From assembly GCA_016756855.1 (NCBI GenBank), contig JAESPD010000007.1, forward strand, positions 1-64,000: 64,000 nucleotides of DNA, read 5' to 3'. The position numbers and the translations under genes are program-made. This DNA is from a gamma proteobacterium endosymbiont of Lamellibrachia anaximandri (GTDB lineage: Bacteria > Pseudomonadota > Gammaproteobacteria > Chromatiales > Chromatiaceae). Shown here piece after piece: positions 55,611 through 64,000 of the stretch; positions within the stretch are counted from its first letter, which is position 1; every line of letters starts with the position of its first letter. The notes below the pieces were generated by a model, which was given only the letters and a program-made list of their open reading frames with translations, had not been told where the DNA came from and searched no databases.

Positions 55611-55880
55611 ATGATCCTTAAAGAAGTTACCATTATCAACAAGCTGGGCCTGCACGCCAGGGCAGCCGCCAAACTGGTAAAATGCGCCAGCCGCTACGGC
55701 AGCGAGGTCCATCTAAAACGTAAAGGTCAGCAGGTCAATGGTAAAAGCATCATGGGCGTCATGATGCTGGCGGCGAGTCAGGGCTCTACACTGAGCCTCG
55801 CCATCTCAGGAGAGGATGAGAACGAAGCACTTGATGCCATAGAGGCGCTGATAAACAACCGTTTTGGAGAGGAGGAGTGA
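55611..55880 (+). CDS. ptsH: Phosphocarrier protein HPr
   Basis: An 89-residue HPr with both phosphorylation sites: His in NKLGLHARAAAKLV (from EI) and Ser in GKSIMGVMMLAA (from HprK). It overlaps the EI gene by 4 bp. Whether it is called HPr or NPr is a matter of naming; it must serve both EIIA proteins here. Confidence 0.95.
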   Translation: MILKEVTIINKLGLHARAAAKLVKCASRYGSEVHLKRKGQQVNGKSIMGVMMLAASQGSTLSLAISGEDENEALDAIEALINNRFGEEE

Positions 55881-57607
55881 CCCTCTCCTGCCACGGGATC
55901 GGCATCGCTGCCTCTCGGGAGGTGGCCATCGGCCAGGCATTCCTGCTGCAACAAAGCTTTCTGGAGGTCGTTCCCCGCACTATCCCCGCAGCCGAGGTCG
56001 AAAGGGAGACAGCCCGCTTCAATCAAGCCCTGGCGCATGCCAAAAAGGAGCTTCAGCGCGTCCATCAACACATTCCGTCCGACACGGCCCAGGACATAAG
56101 CTCCTTCATCGAAACACACCTCCTGATGATGGAGGATTCGGCAATCAGCAAGGCACCGATCGTACTGATCCGGCAACAATACTTTGCCGCCGAGTGGGCG
56201 CTACAGGTACGCCGGGACGAACTGGTGCGGGTCTTCGATGAGATGGATGACCCCTACCTGCGTACTCGCAAGGATGATGTGGACCATGTCGTGGGGCAGA
56301 TTCAGCGCGCCCTGCAGGGCGCCGACCATCCAGACAGGCAAAGCCTGCGGGGGCGAATCGTCGTCGCCCGGGATCTTACGCCATCCGACATCATCATGCT
56401 GAAACACCAAGGCATCGCTGCATTCGTCACCGAATACGGCGGGCCACTCTCTCATACAGCCATTCTGGCCCGCAGCCTCGGTATTCCCGCCATACTGGGC
56501 ATACGCCACGCCAGTCAACTGCTTCAACAGGATGAGATGCTGGTGGTGGACGGTAGCCAGGGCATTGTCTTGGCCGATCCAACCGGCCCCATTCTGCAAC
56601 ACTTCCATCAACGCATCAGCCAGCGGGAAGCGCGTGAAGCAGAGTTACGGCGCGGCATCGATCTTCCGGCGGTCACCCGCGACGGCACACAGATCAGTCT
56701 GCTGGCAAATATTGAACTGCCTGACGACATCAATACCACGCTTGAAAATCGGGCCGATGGGGTCGGGCTTTTCCGTACAGAATTTCTCTACATGAACCGC
56801 CGCGCTCCACCGGAAGAGGAGGAGCAGTTCACTGCTTATCTCGCCGCAGTGAGAGGACTTCAGGGCAGACTTCTCACTATTCGCACCCTCGATCTGGGAG
56901 CAGACAAGACCCTGGAAGGCAACGGCGTCAGTTACCTGCCCGCAGCAAACCCGGCCCTGGGTCTGCGCGCGATCAGACTCTGCCTGAAAGAGCCGGGACT
57001 CTTCCTGCCCCAACTGCGAGCCATCCTGCGGGCTTCCGCCGAAGGACCCGTGCGCCTCATGATCCCCATGCTCTCAAGTATTGCGGAAGTAAATGAAGTT
57101 CTGCAAATCATCGAACAGACTAAAAATACGCTGCAAAAGGAGGGAGTGGCCTTCGACCCGAAGATACCGATCGGCGGCATGATCGAAATACCGGCCGCAG
57201 CCATCTCCGCCCAGGCATTCGCCCGCAAACTGGACTTCCTCTCTATCGGCACCAACGATCTGATCCAGTACACACTTGCCGTCGACCGCATGGACGAGGA
57301 GGTCAACTTCCTGTTCGACCCACTACACCCTGCTGTGCTGCACCTGATTGCCCTCACCATCAGCGCCGCCAAGCAAAACAATATCCCGGTCAGCATGTGC
57401 GGCGAAATGGCTGGCGACCCGCTGTTTACCCGGCTGTTGCTGGGCATGGGATTGACTGAACTCAGCATGCAGCCGGGCGCCCTGCTGGAGAGCCGCGAGG
57501 TGGTGCGCAACAGTCATCTGCCGGAACTCTCAAAGCGCGCCGCCGACTTCATGGAGCGCCTGGATCACGAGGCACCACTGGCACTATTCGAAGAACTGTT
57601 TAGTTAG
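55877..57607 (+). CDS. ptsI: Phosphoenolpyruvate-protein phosphotransferase (PTS enzyme I)
   Basis: EI autophosphorylates from PEP and phosphorylates HPr. The 576 residues show GIGIAASREVAIGQA, the active-site His in GGPLSHTAILARSLGIPAI, GVGLFRTEFLYM, LTIRTLDLGADK and VSMCGEMAGDPLFTRLLLGMG (in part). It lacks the N-terminal GAF domain of PtsP, so it is the standard EI type. The start is a GTG at 55877 overlapping the HPr stop. Confidence 0.95.
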   Translation: MTLSCHGIGIAASREVAIGQAFLLQQSFLEVVPRTIPAAEVERETARFNQALAHAKKELQRVHQHIPSDTAQDISSFIETHLLMMEDSAISKAPIVLIRQQYFAAEWALQVRRDELVRVFDEMDDPYLRTRKDDVDHVVGQIQRALQGADHPDRQSLRGRIVVARDLTPSDIIMLKHQGIAAFVTEYGGPLSHTAILARSLGIPAILGIRHASQLLQQDEMLVVDGSQGIVLADPTGPILQHFHQRISQREAREAELRRGIDLPAVTRDGTQISLLANIELPDDINTTLENRADGVGLFRTEFLYMNRRAPPEEEEQFTAYLAAVRGLQGRLLTIRTLDLGADKTLEGNGVSYLPAANPALGLRAIRLCLKEPGLFLPQLRAILRASAEGPVRLMIPMLSSIAEVNEVLQIIEQTKNTLQKEGVAFDPKIPIGGMIEIPAAAISAQAFARKLDFLSIGTNDLIQYTLAVDRMDEEVNFLFDPLHPAVLHLIALTISAAKQNNIPVSMCGEMAGDPLFTRLLLGMGLTELSMQPGALLESREVVRNSHLPELSKRAADFMERLDHEAPLALFEELFS

Positions 57608-57672
57608 CGCCTCAAGTTTCGGCGTTCGTGGTGGTGGTCGGCATGGGCATGGTTTCTCGAAATGTGACGAGC

Positions 57673-57699
57673 GTAGAACGCAGGGTGCGCCACGCGCAC
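57673..57699. repeat. GTAG-led GTGCGC palindrome after ptsI
   Basis: GTAGAACGCAGG followed by GTGCGC-CAC-GCGCAC. It is the converse arrangement of 32478-32498, between the converging ptsI and pmbA genes. It may act as a boundary; no T-run follows. Confidence 0.5.
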
Positions 57700-57711
57700 T
57701 ATGATTGATTG

Positions 57712-59046
57712 CTACTGCCCCGCAATCATCATGCGGTCGATCAGCCAGGAACCGGTCTGTACGCTGGTACGGGTCTCCACATCACAACCAATATCCTGGA
57801 GTCCCAGCATCATCTCCTTCATGTTGCCGGCAATGGTGATCTCCTCCACCGGATACTGGATCTCTCCATCCTCCACCCAAAAACCGGCGGCGCCACGGGA
57901 GTAGTCACCGGTTACCGTGTTGACGCCCTGCCCCATCAGCTCGGTCACCAGCAAACCCCGGCCCATACTTTTCAGCAGTCCCTGACGATCCAGGCTCCCA
58001 CAGGTAGTGCGCAGATTGTGTACACCGCCGGCATTGCCGGTGGTCTGCATGCCCATCTTGCGGGCGGCGTAACTATCCAGCAGATAACTGCACAGGATAC
58101 CGTCGCTGACAAAATCCTGCTCACGGGTCGCCACACCTTCGCTGTCGAAGGCGGCACTGCCCAGGCCGCGGGGCAGATAAGGCATCTCGTGAATTCTGAC
58201 GAATTCCGGAAAGACTCGCTGATCCAGATGGTCCAGCAGAAAGCTGGCCTTGCGATAGAGCGCCGACCCACGGATCGCGCCAAGGAAACTGCGCAGCAAT
58301 CCAACAGCCACATCGGCCTGGAACAGTACCGGCGCCTCACCGGTGGCGATCCGACGCGCACCCAGACGGGCGACCGTCCGCTCTGCCGCCATCCGGCCCA
58401 CTGCCTCCGGTGTTTCCAGATCCTCATGACGGCGCGACTGGCTGTACCAGTAGTCCCGCTGCATGCTGTCGCCATCCTGCCCCGCCACTGCACAGCTCAT
58501 GCTGTGGCGGGAGGAGGGGTAGCTGCTGATGAAGCCGTGGCTGTTACCGTAGACATGCAGCCCGGCATGGCTGTCGATGCTGGCGCCCTCGGAATTGACG
58601 ATGCGCGAATCCTGATCACGCGCCGCCGCTTCACAGGTCTGAGCCAGTTCGATGGCCTCATCGACACTCTGTTCCCAGGGGTGATAGAGGTCAAGATCCG
58701 GCTGGTCAGTCGCCATAAGATCCGCGTCCGCCAGACCAGAGCAATCATCTTCAGATGTATAGCGGGCGAAATTGCAGGCCGCCCGCACCGTCTCCCGCAC
58801 CGCCTCCGGGCTCAGGTCTGAGGTGTTGGCTGAACCCTTGCGCTGCCCAAAATAGACCGTCACGCCAAGACCACTGTCCCGGGTGTGCTCGATGGTTTCC
58901 GGCTCACCCATACGCACGTTCAGGGAGAGTCCGGCGTCACTGCTCACCCCAGCCTCTGCCGCGCTGGCGCCCTGAGCTTTCGCCTCCTGCAGTATGTCAG
59001 CAACCAGCTGCTGCAGCCGCGCCTGGCGCTCTTTTATATCGTTCAT
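57712..59046 (-). CDS. pmbA: Metalloprotease subunit PmbA/TldE
   Basis: PmbA (TldE) pairs with TldD to form a heterodimeric metalloprotease that degrades unfolded peptides and, in E. coli, matures microcin B17 and acts on CcdA. The 444 residues show SVSVRMGE-like LSLNVRMGEPETIEH, GLGVTVYFGQRKGSANTSDL, APVLFQADVAVGLL, AFDSEGVATREQDFV and GGVHNLRTTCGS. As expected, it lacks the HExxxH site found in TldD. It sits downstream of tldD, separated by repeats. Confidence 0.95.
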   Translation of the reverse strand: MNDIKERQARLQQLVADILQEAKAQGASAAEAGVSSDAGLSLNVRMGEPETIEHTRDSGLGVTVYFGQRKGSANTSDLSPEAVRETVRAACNFARYTSEDDCSGLADADLMATDQPDLDLYHPWEQSVDEAIELAQTCEAAARDQDSRIVNSEGASIDSHAGLHVYGNSHGFISSYPSSRHSMSCAVAGQDGDSMQRDYWYSQSRRHEDLETPEAVGRMAAERTVARLGARRIATGEAPVLFQADVAVGLLRSFLGAIRGSALYRKASFLLDHLDQRVFPEFVRIHEMPYLPRGLGSAAFDSEGVATREQDFVSDGILCSYLLDSYAARKMGMQTTGNAGGVHNLRTTCGSLDRQGLLKSMGRGLLVTELMGQGVNTVTGDYSRGAAGFWVEDGEIQYPVEEITIAGNMKEMMLGLQDIGCDVETRTSVQTGSWLIDRMMIAGQ

Positions 59047-59092
59047 AATCTCTCTGTATCTATTCAGCGCATGGTGAACACTGAGGTAACGT

Positions 59093-59164
59093 GTAGGATG
59101 CGGTGAGTAAAACGAACCGCATCAATCGCGACAGATGCGCATCGCTACGCTCAGCACATCCTAC
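59093..59164. repeat. GTAGGATGCGG...CATCCTAC repeat between tldD and pmbA
   Basis: It starts GTAGGATGCGGTGAG, has an internal AACCGCATC, and ends GCTACGCTCAGCACATCCTAC. The ends GTAGGATG/CATCCTAC are inverted. The core again contains CGCTACGCT. Confidence 0.72.
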
Positions 59165-59182
59165 GATTCCAAGGCAATAAAG

Positions 59183-59212
59183 GTAGGCCGGTTCAAGCGT
59201 AGCGGAACCGGC
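59183..59212. repeat. Single palindrome GTAGGCCGGTTC-AAGCGTAGCG-GAACCGGC
   Basis: An intact single unit of the paired repeats seen elsewhere, 14 bp downstream of the tldD stop on the tldD-pmbA side. Confidence 0.82.
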
Positions 59213-59225
59213 AATTCCACTGAGG

Positions 59226-60683
59226 TCAGGGCAAATTGCTCAGGCCCCCGGTGCCGCCGACGGTCAGTTCATCGATACGCAGGGTCGGTTGCCCAACGCC
59301 TACCGGCACGCTCTGCCCCTCCTTGCCGCAGACGCCGACACCCTGGTCAAGCGCCAAGTCGTTGCCCACCATGCTGATCTGCAGCATGGCTTCAGGGCCG
59401 TTGCCGATCAGGGTCGCACCCTTTACCGGCGTAGTGACCTTGCCGTTCTCGATCAGGTAGGCCTCGCTGGCGGAGAAGACAAAACGACCGGAGGTAATAT
59501 CCACCTGACCACCACCAAAATTGACGGCATATAGCCCCTTGTCCACTGAGGCGATGATCTCCTGCGGGTCGTAGCTGCCGGGCAGCATGTAGGTGTTGGT
59601 CATACGCGGCAGCGGCAGGTGGGCATAGGATTCACGCCGCCCGTTGCCGGTGGACTCGACGCCCATCAAACGAGCATTGTGTTTGTCCTGCAGATACCCC
59701 TTGAGCACGCCATCCTCTATCAGCACCGTGTTCTGGCTCTCGGTCCCCTCATCATCCACGCTGAGTGAGCCGCGGCGGCCCGGCAGGGTTCCATCATCAA
59801 CCACCGTGCAGCAGGATGACGCCACCTTCTCGCCGATACGTCCGCTAAAAGCAGAGGTGCCCTTGCGATTAAAGTCCCCTTCGAGTCCATGTCCAACCGC
59901 CTCATGCAGCAGGACACCGGGCCAGCCGGGGCCCAGCACCACCGGCATGGTGCCTGCCGGTGCATCTACAGCCTCCAGATTGACCAGTGCCTGACGCACC
60001 GCCTCACGGGCAAAACCCAGCGCCCGCTCCTCATCGAGCAGAAACTGAAAGCTGTCTCTGGCACCGCCTCCGCTGCTGCCTTGTTCCCGCCGCTCACCCT
60101 GTTCGACGATGACATGGACGTTCAGCCTCACCAGTGGCCGCACGTCCGCACTAAGCGTGCCGTCCGTTGCCGCGACCATCATTACATCGTGAGCGCCCAC
60201 CAGACTGACGATAACCTGCTTCACGCGGCTGTCCTGTTTGCGCGCCTCCGCATCCACCCGCCGCAGCAGTTCCACCTTTTCCGCTTCAGTAAGACTGATC
60301 AATGGGTTGATCGGCTGGTAGAGTTGGCGAACCGGTGTCAGTCTAGCCACTTTCACCGTTCCGTCGCCACCACTGCGAGTGATGGCGCGGGCTGCACGGG
60401 CAGCATCGATCAGGGGGGCGAGATGTAACTCATCCGAATAGGCAAATCCGGTCTTCTCCCCGCTGATGGCGCGAATTCCGGCACCCTGCTCAATGCTGTG
60501 TGAGCCCTCCTTGATGATGCCGTCTTCCAGCATCCAGGACTCCAGACGACTGGACTGGAAATAGATATCAGCGGCGTCGATGCCACCTCCCACGAGCTCT
60601 CCCAGCATTCGGTCCAGATCGGACTCTCCCAAACCGGTTGGAGTCAGCAGGGTTTCATGGGCAATTTGTATCAGATCGGACAT
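59226..60683 (-). CDS. tldD: Metalloprotease TldD
   Basis: The catalytic subunit of the TldD/TldE protease. The 485 residues contain the zinc motif [22 protein letters not shown] (HExxxH, shown in part with its conserved downstream segment), [19 protein letters not shown] [33 protein letters not shown] and [17 protein letters not shown]. It is transcribed from the same strand as the nitrilase gene upstream and pmbA downstream. Confidence 0.96.
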   Translation of the reverse strand: MSDLIQIAHETLLTPTGLGESDLDRMLGELVGGGIDAADIYFQSSRLESWMLEDGIIKEGSHSIEQGAGIRAISGEKTGFAYSDELHLAPLIDAARAARAITRSGGDGTVKVARLTPVRQLYQPINPLISLTEAEKVELLRRVDAEARKQDSRVKQVIVSLVGAHDVMMVAATDGTLSADVRPLVRLNVHVIVEQGERREQGSSGGGARDSFQFLLDEERALGFAREAVRQALVNLEAVDAPAGTMPVVLGPGWPGVLLHEAVGHGLEGDFNRKGTSAFSGRIGEKVASSCCTVVDDGTLPGRRGSLSVDDEGTESQNTVLIEDGVLKGYLQDKHNARLMGVESTGNGRRESYAHLPLPRMTNTYMLPGSYDPQEIIASVDKGLYAVNFGGGQVDITSGRFVFSASEAYLIENGKVTTPVKGATLIGNGPEAMLQISMVGNDLALDQGVGVCGKEGQSVPVGVGQPTLRIDELTVGGTGGLSNLP

Positions 60684-60810
60684 AGCGACTCAGCCAATCC
60701 CGAAAGGCTCGGGACTGGTAATTAAACGTTAGTGATTAGGGCATCTCTGAAGCGTTGTCATTTTGCGCACAGCGAAATGACGGTCAGAGTTTCTTTGAGC
60801 AACAGCACTA

Positions 60811-61641
60811 TCAATCGAGTTTTACCCGACGATGGTCGATGGTTGGAAAGGTGCGGCGAATGGTTCGTTGGTACTCCCGATCCAACTCGCAGCTGACAAA
60901 CCCGGTTCCCCTGGGCACCTGTGCCAGGACACTTCCCCAAGGGTCGACGATCATGCTGTGGCCGTGGGTTTCGCGTCCATTGACGTGATAGCCACCCTGC
61001 GCTGCCGCCACCACAAAGGCCAGATTTTCAATAGCGCGAGCGCGTACCAGCGTCTCCCAGTGCGCCTTGCCGGTAATTGCGGTGAATGCAGAGGGCACCA
61101 CAAAGACCTCCGCACCCATGTCGAGCATCTTGCGGAATAGTTCGGGAAAACGCAGATCATAGCAAACCGCTACACCGAGACGCCCGAAAGGGCTATCGAT
61201 CACCACCGCCTGCTCACCCGGCTCAATGGTATTGGACTCAACGTAGCGCTCATCCGCTTCCACCAGATGTACATCGAACAGATGAATCTTGTCGTAACGG
61301 GCCGCCTGTTCACCCTGATCATCATAGACCAGTGCAGCCGACTTCACCTTCGCGCCATCAACCGCCCGCATGGGGATAGTGCCCCCAACGATCCAGACAC
61401 CATAGCGACGCGATAACTGGGCAATAAAGTTCTGCAGGGGGCCGTCGCCCTCATCTTCACACAGCGTACCCATATCCCGGTCGTGCTCGCCCATGAAGGC
61501 GAAATTCTCCGGTAGCACGACCAATTCTGCGCCACTTTCGGCCGCCTCGCTGATATGCCGCTCCGCCTCCAGCAGATTGGCACTGACGTTAGGACTGGTT
61601 GCCATCTGGATGGCCGCGACTTTTGTCTTCTCTTCCGACAT
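60811..61641 (-). CDS. Carbon-nitrogen hydrolase (nitrilase superfamily, Nit1/YbeM-like)
   Basis: A 276-residue amidase with the Glu-Lys-Cys triad: Glu in LVVLPENFAFMG, Lys in YDKIHLFDVHL and Cys in VAVCYDLRFPELFR. These, with RVEANTI-like RYVESNTIEPGE and the late ETHGHSMIVDPWG, match the Nit1/YbeM group whose known activity is hydrolysis of deaminated glutathione. It lies between yhdP and tldD, a common position in non-enteric gammaproteobacteria. Confidence 0.9.
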   Translation of the reverse strand: MSEEKTKVAAIQMATSPNVSANLLEAERHISEAAESGAELVVLPENFAFMGEHDRDMGTLCEDEGDGPLQNFIAQLSRRYGVWIVGGTIPMRAVDGAKVKSAALVYDDQGEQAARYDKIHLFDVHLVEADERYVESNTIEPGEQAVVIDSPFGRLGVAVCYDLRFPELFRKMLDMGAEVFVVPSAFTAITGKAHWETLVRARAIENLAFVVAAAQGGYHVNGRETHGHSMIVDPWGSVLAQVPRGTGFVSCELDREYQRTIRRTFPTIDHRRVKLD

Positions 61642-61753
61642 CTTTTCCCTTTAGCTGCAAACGAGCAGCACACCTGTCTACCCTTGAAAAAAGAGGTGAA
61701 GAATAGCATCAATAACAGTAATTGAGCTAGGGGTCTACGGCCCAGACCCCTGG

Positions 61754-64000
61754 CTACTGCTCGAACAGCTCCAAGCCCTCTTTTGGCGCGACACCCTCTT
61801 CCCCTGTTCCAGCCGCAGCTGATTTGCGTGGAATCCGCTGCATCGTGGGATTGTCCCAACCGCCCGATACCTTGTACTCGACCTGGGCTATACGATCCAC
61901 TTCACTGCCAAACAGTTGCCGCGCAAACACTAACGCCACCCCGACAGTTGGGTTGATCGCCAGTGCGCCCACCAGCGGCAGACTGGCAGAGAGCTTGGGA
62001 ATCACTTTTACCGTCTGCTCGTAGTCCTGAGCCCTGAGGCCTGTGCGTCCGTGCATCTCGATTGTTGCCTCCGGTCCCTTTAGCATGAAATTATCGGTAT
62101 AGGCGTTGCCATCCCGCAGATTGAAGGTACCGGTGATACTGCCAAAATAGAGTCCTTTGCTGAAGACGCCGCTAAAATCCGACGAGAGACGTTTGCTCAG
62201 CGTATTGAGGCTGAAGAGAGAGATTACCTTTCCGACACCGAGCCCCACGTCCGGCACCGCTCCCTCCCCAATCTTCAGGGAGAGAAAACCGTTCAACCGG
62301 TCCAAAGAGAAATTCATGGGACTCTCCGGCCAGTTCAGATCGATCTCCGCATCCACAGCAGCCTTCTGCACGGCGGTTTTGAACCCAAGATCACGCAATA
62401 CCTCCCCCAGACTCTTCAGATGGCCCCGCAGCTCTAGCGCCGTACTGTCCTCGGACCCTATACGATACCAGTAGCCACTGCCTTCGAGACTGAGCGCATC
62501 ACCGTTCAGGGAGAACTGACTGATCCTGACGCCGCGAGGCACATGATCCCAACGCAATTGCGCTCTTCCCAAGGATTGGCCATTGATCTCCAACGACTCG
62601 ATGGAGAGTTCCAGAGGCGGCAGATTGCGGGGATCGATCTCCAATCCTTTTCCGGTGGCTGTCGCCGCAGAGTGGGTGGCCTCCATCTCCAGCACCATGC
62701 GATCGAACGCCCCACGCAGCGGCAGATTCTTCCCCGCTTGCGGGATCAAGAGCGTGCCCTTAACCGTGTCGGAATCGAGGCTCAATCGCCAGCCGTCAAA
62801 AAGCGGGGTCGCCGTTATCCTGGCATTCGGACAGACATTTCCCGTCAGCTGCATCTGTTCAACCGTGAGGTCCAGTGACTTGAGCAGAGGGTCCTCACCC
62901 GCTGCCCCAGATCCCAAACCCTCCGCCCAACGCATCCAGGCATCCGCATCCAGTGCATCCAACGCGCCACGCAGCCTGAAGCCCTCGTATTTGGGAAGTG
63001 CAAGTGCGCCCCCACCAAACAGAAGATCACCCCGTTCAAAACCCTGGCTCGATTGCTGCAACAATGCGCTGAACAGCCCGGCATAGGCCAGATGCACCGC
63101 TTGCCGGTCGTCCTGCAGAAAATCGATCGTCAACTCGAAGTCGCGGGCGGCATCGGCAGTTTTTCCCAGCGGGGAGGGAAGCGGAATCGACACACCCCGC
63201 AGATCCGATGTCACCTGCAGTCGAAGCGGCACCTCTGCCCCCCCATCATGGGCGACATCGAGTTGCATGGTGCCTTCGACCTTGCCGGCAAGCCCGCCCA
63301 ATCCCTGACCGGGATAGCGGCGATCCAGGTCGGCAACAGAGATCGCACCGACCGTTGTGATCGATGTCCATGTTGCTTCGTCCTGCTCACGGGTCGCCAG
63401 TGCAATCTGTACCGGCTCTCCCAACAAGGTTGCCGTAAGTGCTTCGGCCCGGATACTCCGATGATCAAAATCCAGGCGTCCCTGCAACCCTTCGAGGATG
63501 ACATCCCAGGAGGCAATCTTCAGCCCGGCATCCCGCCAAACCACGCTGCCATCGAGGCGGAAGGGATCTTTGTCCGCTAGCGGCACATTGAAATCGATCA
63601 CAACGTCACTCTCGCCATGCCCCTCCATGAGCGAAACAAAGCGGCCAAACTGCGCCCGCAACGGCGTCTCGCCGAGGATACGCAGCGCATCGCTGAAATC
63701 TCCGCGCATCTCTCCTTTGATCTCCACCGGGGAGGCGCCGGAGAGATTGCGGATCTTTGCCTGCGCACGTTTGACTCGGCTCTCCAGCAACAGGCCGTCG
63801 AATACAGTGATATCCAGGCTGTTGTTGATAAAATGAACCTCCGCCACGCCCTCCTCTATCCGGGGCCAGTCCGGCATATAGTCCAGCACCATATCCTCGA
63901 CACCGAACACCACCTCGAAGCGCCCGCCCTGCTGCTCGAAGGGGAATTGTTCCAAGGGTCCGTAGAGGAGAAATGAACCGGCTGTTACATGCCCGGAGAC
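61754..64000 (-). CDS. yhdP: YhdP family AsmA-like protein (TIGR02099), 5' end cut by window
   Basis: YhdP is a very large inner-membrane-anchored, AsmA-like protein thought to help move phospholipids between membranes. The frame is open to the right edge, so only the C-terminal about 748 residues are visible; family members are usually about 1,250 residues or more. Visible features are repeated beta-rich domains and the C-terminal conserved stretch (LNGFLSLKIGEGAVPDVGLGVGKVISLFSLNTL, in part; FNLRDGNAYTDNFMLKGPEATIEMHGRTG, in part). The TTG at 63955 is not the real start. The downstream neighbours nit-tldD-pmbA fit the usual order. Confidence 0.92.
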   Translation of the reverse strand, partial: VSGHVTAGSFLLYGPLEQFPFEQQGGRFEVVFGVEDMVLDYMPDWPRIEEGVAEVHFINNSLDITVFDGLLLESRVKRAQAKIRNLSGASPVEIKGEMRGDFSDALRILGETPLRAQFGRFVSLMEGHGESDVVIDFNVPLADKDPFRLDGSVVWRDAGLKIASWDVILEGLQGRLDFDHRSIRAEALTATLLGEPVQIALATREQDEATWTSITTVGAISVADLDRRYPGQGLGGLAGKVEGTMQLDVAHDGGAEVPLRLQVTSDLRGVSIPLPSPLGKTADAARDFELTIDFLQDDRQAVHLAYAGLFSALLQQSSQGFERGDLLFGGGALALPKYEGFRLRGALDALDADAWMRWAEGLGSGAAGEDPLLKSLDLTVEQMQLTGNVCPNARITATPLFDGWRLSLDSDTVKGTLLIPQAGKNLPLRGAFDRMVLEMEATHSAATATGKGLEIDPRNLPPLELSIESLEINGQSLGRAQLRWDHVPRGVRISQFSLNGDALSLEGSGYWYRIGSEDSTALELRGHLKSLGEVLRDLGFKTAVQKAAVDAEIDLNWPESPMNFSLDRLNGFLSLKIGEGAVPDVGLGVGKVISLFSLNTLSKRLSSDFSGVFSKGLYFGSITGTFNLRDGNAYTDNFMLKGPEATIEMHGRTGLRAQDYEQTVKVIPKLSASLPLVGALAINPTVGVALVFARQLFGSEVDRIAQVEYKVSGGWDNPTMQRIPRKSAAAGTGEEGVAPKEGLELFEQ

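Noticed and set aside
57709..58821. A 370-codon plus-strand frame
   Set aside because: Antisense to pmbA; composition is that of a mirrored coding frame.

Overview
This window is chromosomal DNA from a gammaproteobacterium. The gene orders lptD-surA-pdxA...apaG-apaH, ygfB-pepP-ubiH-ubiI, zapA-6S RNA-fau, rplM-rpsI and kdsD-kdsC-lptCAB-rpoN-hpf-ptsN-(hprK)-rapZ are gammaproteobacterial. The coding DNA is GC-rich. HPr kinase, a periplasmic octaheme cytochrome and FliA-type promoters fit a free-living or symbiotic Chromatiales-like (sulfur-oxidiser-like) bacterium. That placement is inference; no 16S gene is present.

Layout. 0-9.3 kb: end of an HlyD-type adaptor gene, lptD-surA-pdxA, a convergent Gfo/Idh oxidoreductase, a 54-residue membrane protein, an ankyrin protein, then apaG, a YjdF-like membrane protein and apaH; ksgA is missing from its usual place between pdxA and apaG. 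9.4-16.9 kb: an AIM24-type protein; an orphan octaheme HAO-like cytochrome behind a perfect FNR box at about -41.5; a cyclophilin with a parvulin-like tail; a FIST protein coupled to a soluble hybrid histidine kinase. 16.9-24.6 kb: folA-thyA-lgt, an HTH regulator, rlmI, molybdopterin genes moaE/moaD/moeA/moaB and a PfkB kinase. 24.9-29.6 kb: a complete glycine-cleavage operon (gcvT-gcvH-gcvPA-gcvPB) behind a tandem glycine riboswitch and terminator. 29.8-33.8 kb: a nitrate/nitrite-sensor-type chemoreceptor with a FliA promoter, and a DUF4382 lipoprotein bracketed by 127-bp direct repeats. 33.8-42.9 kb: ubiquinone hydroxylases, pepP, ygfB, zapB-like and zapA, 6S RNA, fau, an H1-like lysine-rich protein, ilvA and rpiA. 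43-46 kb: a porin, tRNA-Gln, a four-helix-bundle gene lying between 32-bp inverted repeats, rpsI, rplM and a candidate small RNA. 46-57.6 kb: antiporter, KDO and LPS-transport genes, rpoN and a permease-free regulatory PTS with HPr kinase. 57.7-64 kb: pmbA, tldD, a nitrilase-family amidase and a partial yhdP.

Themes. Envelope biogenesis is split between lptD/surA at one end and kdsDC-lptCAB in the middle. Molybdenum cofactor genes, the HAO-like cytochrome with its FNR box and the NIT-domain chemoreceptor together suggest anaerobic nitrogen-oxide metabolism. The least explained material is intergenic: GTAG-bounded paired palindromes whose stems covary around a fixed loop, a dispersed GGCC-heptad repeat family that forms the inverted ends of a one-gene unit, and a promoter-hairpin-terminator transcript with anti-Shine-Dalgarno C-rich segments.
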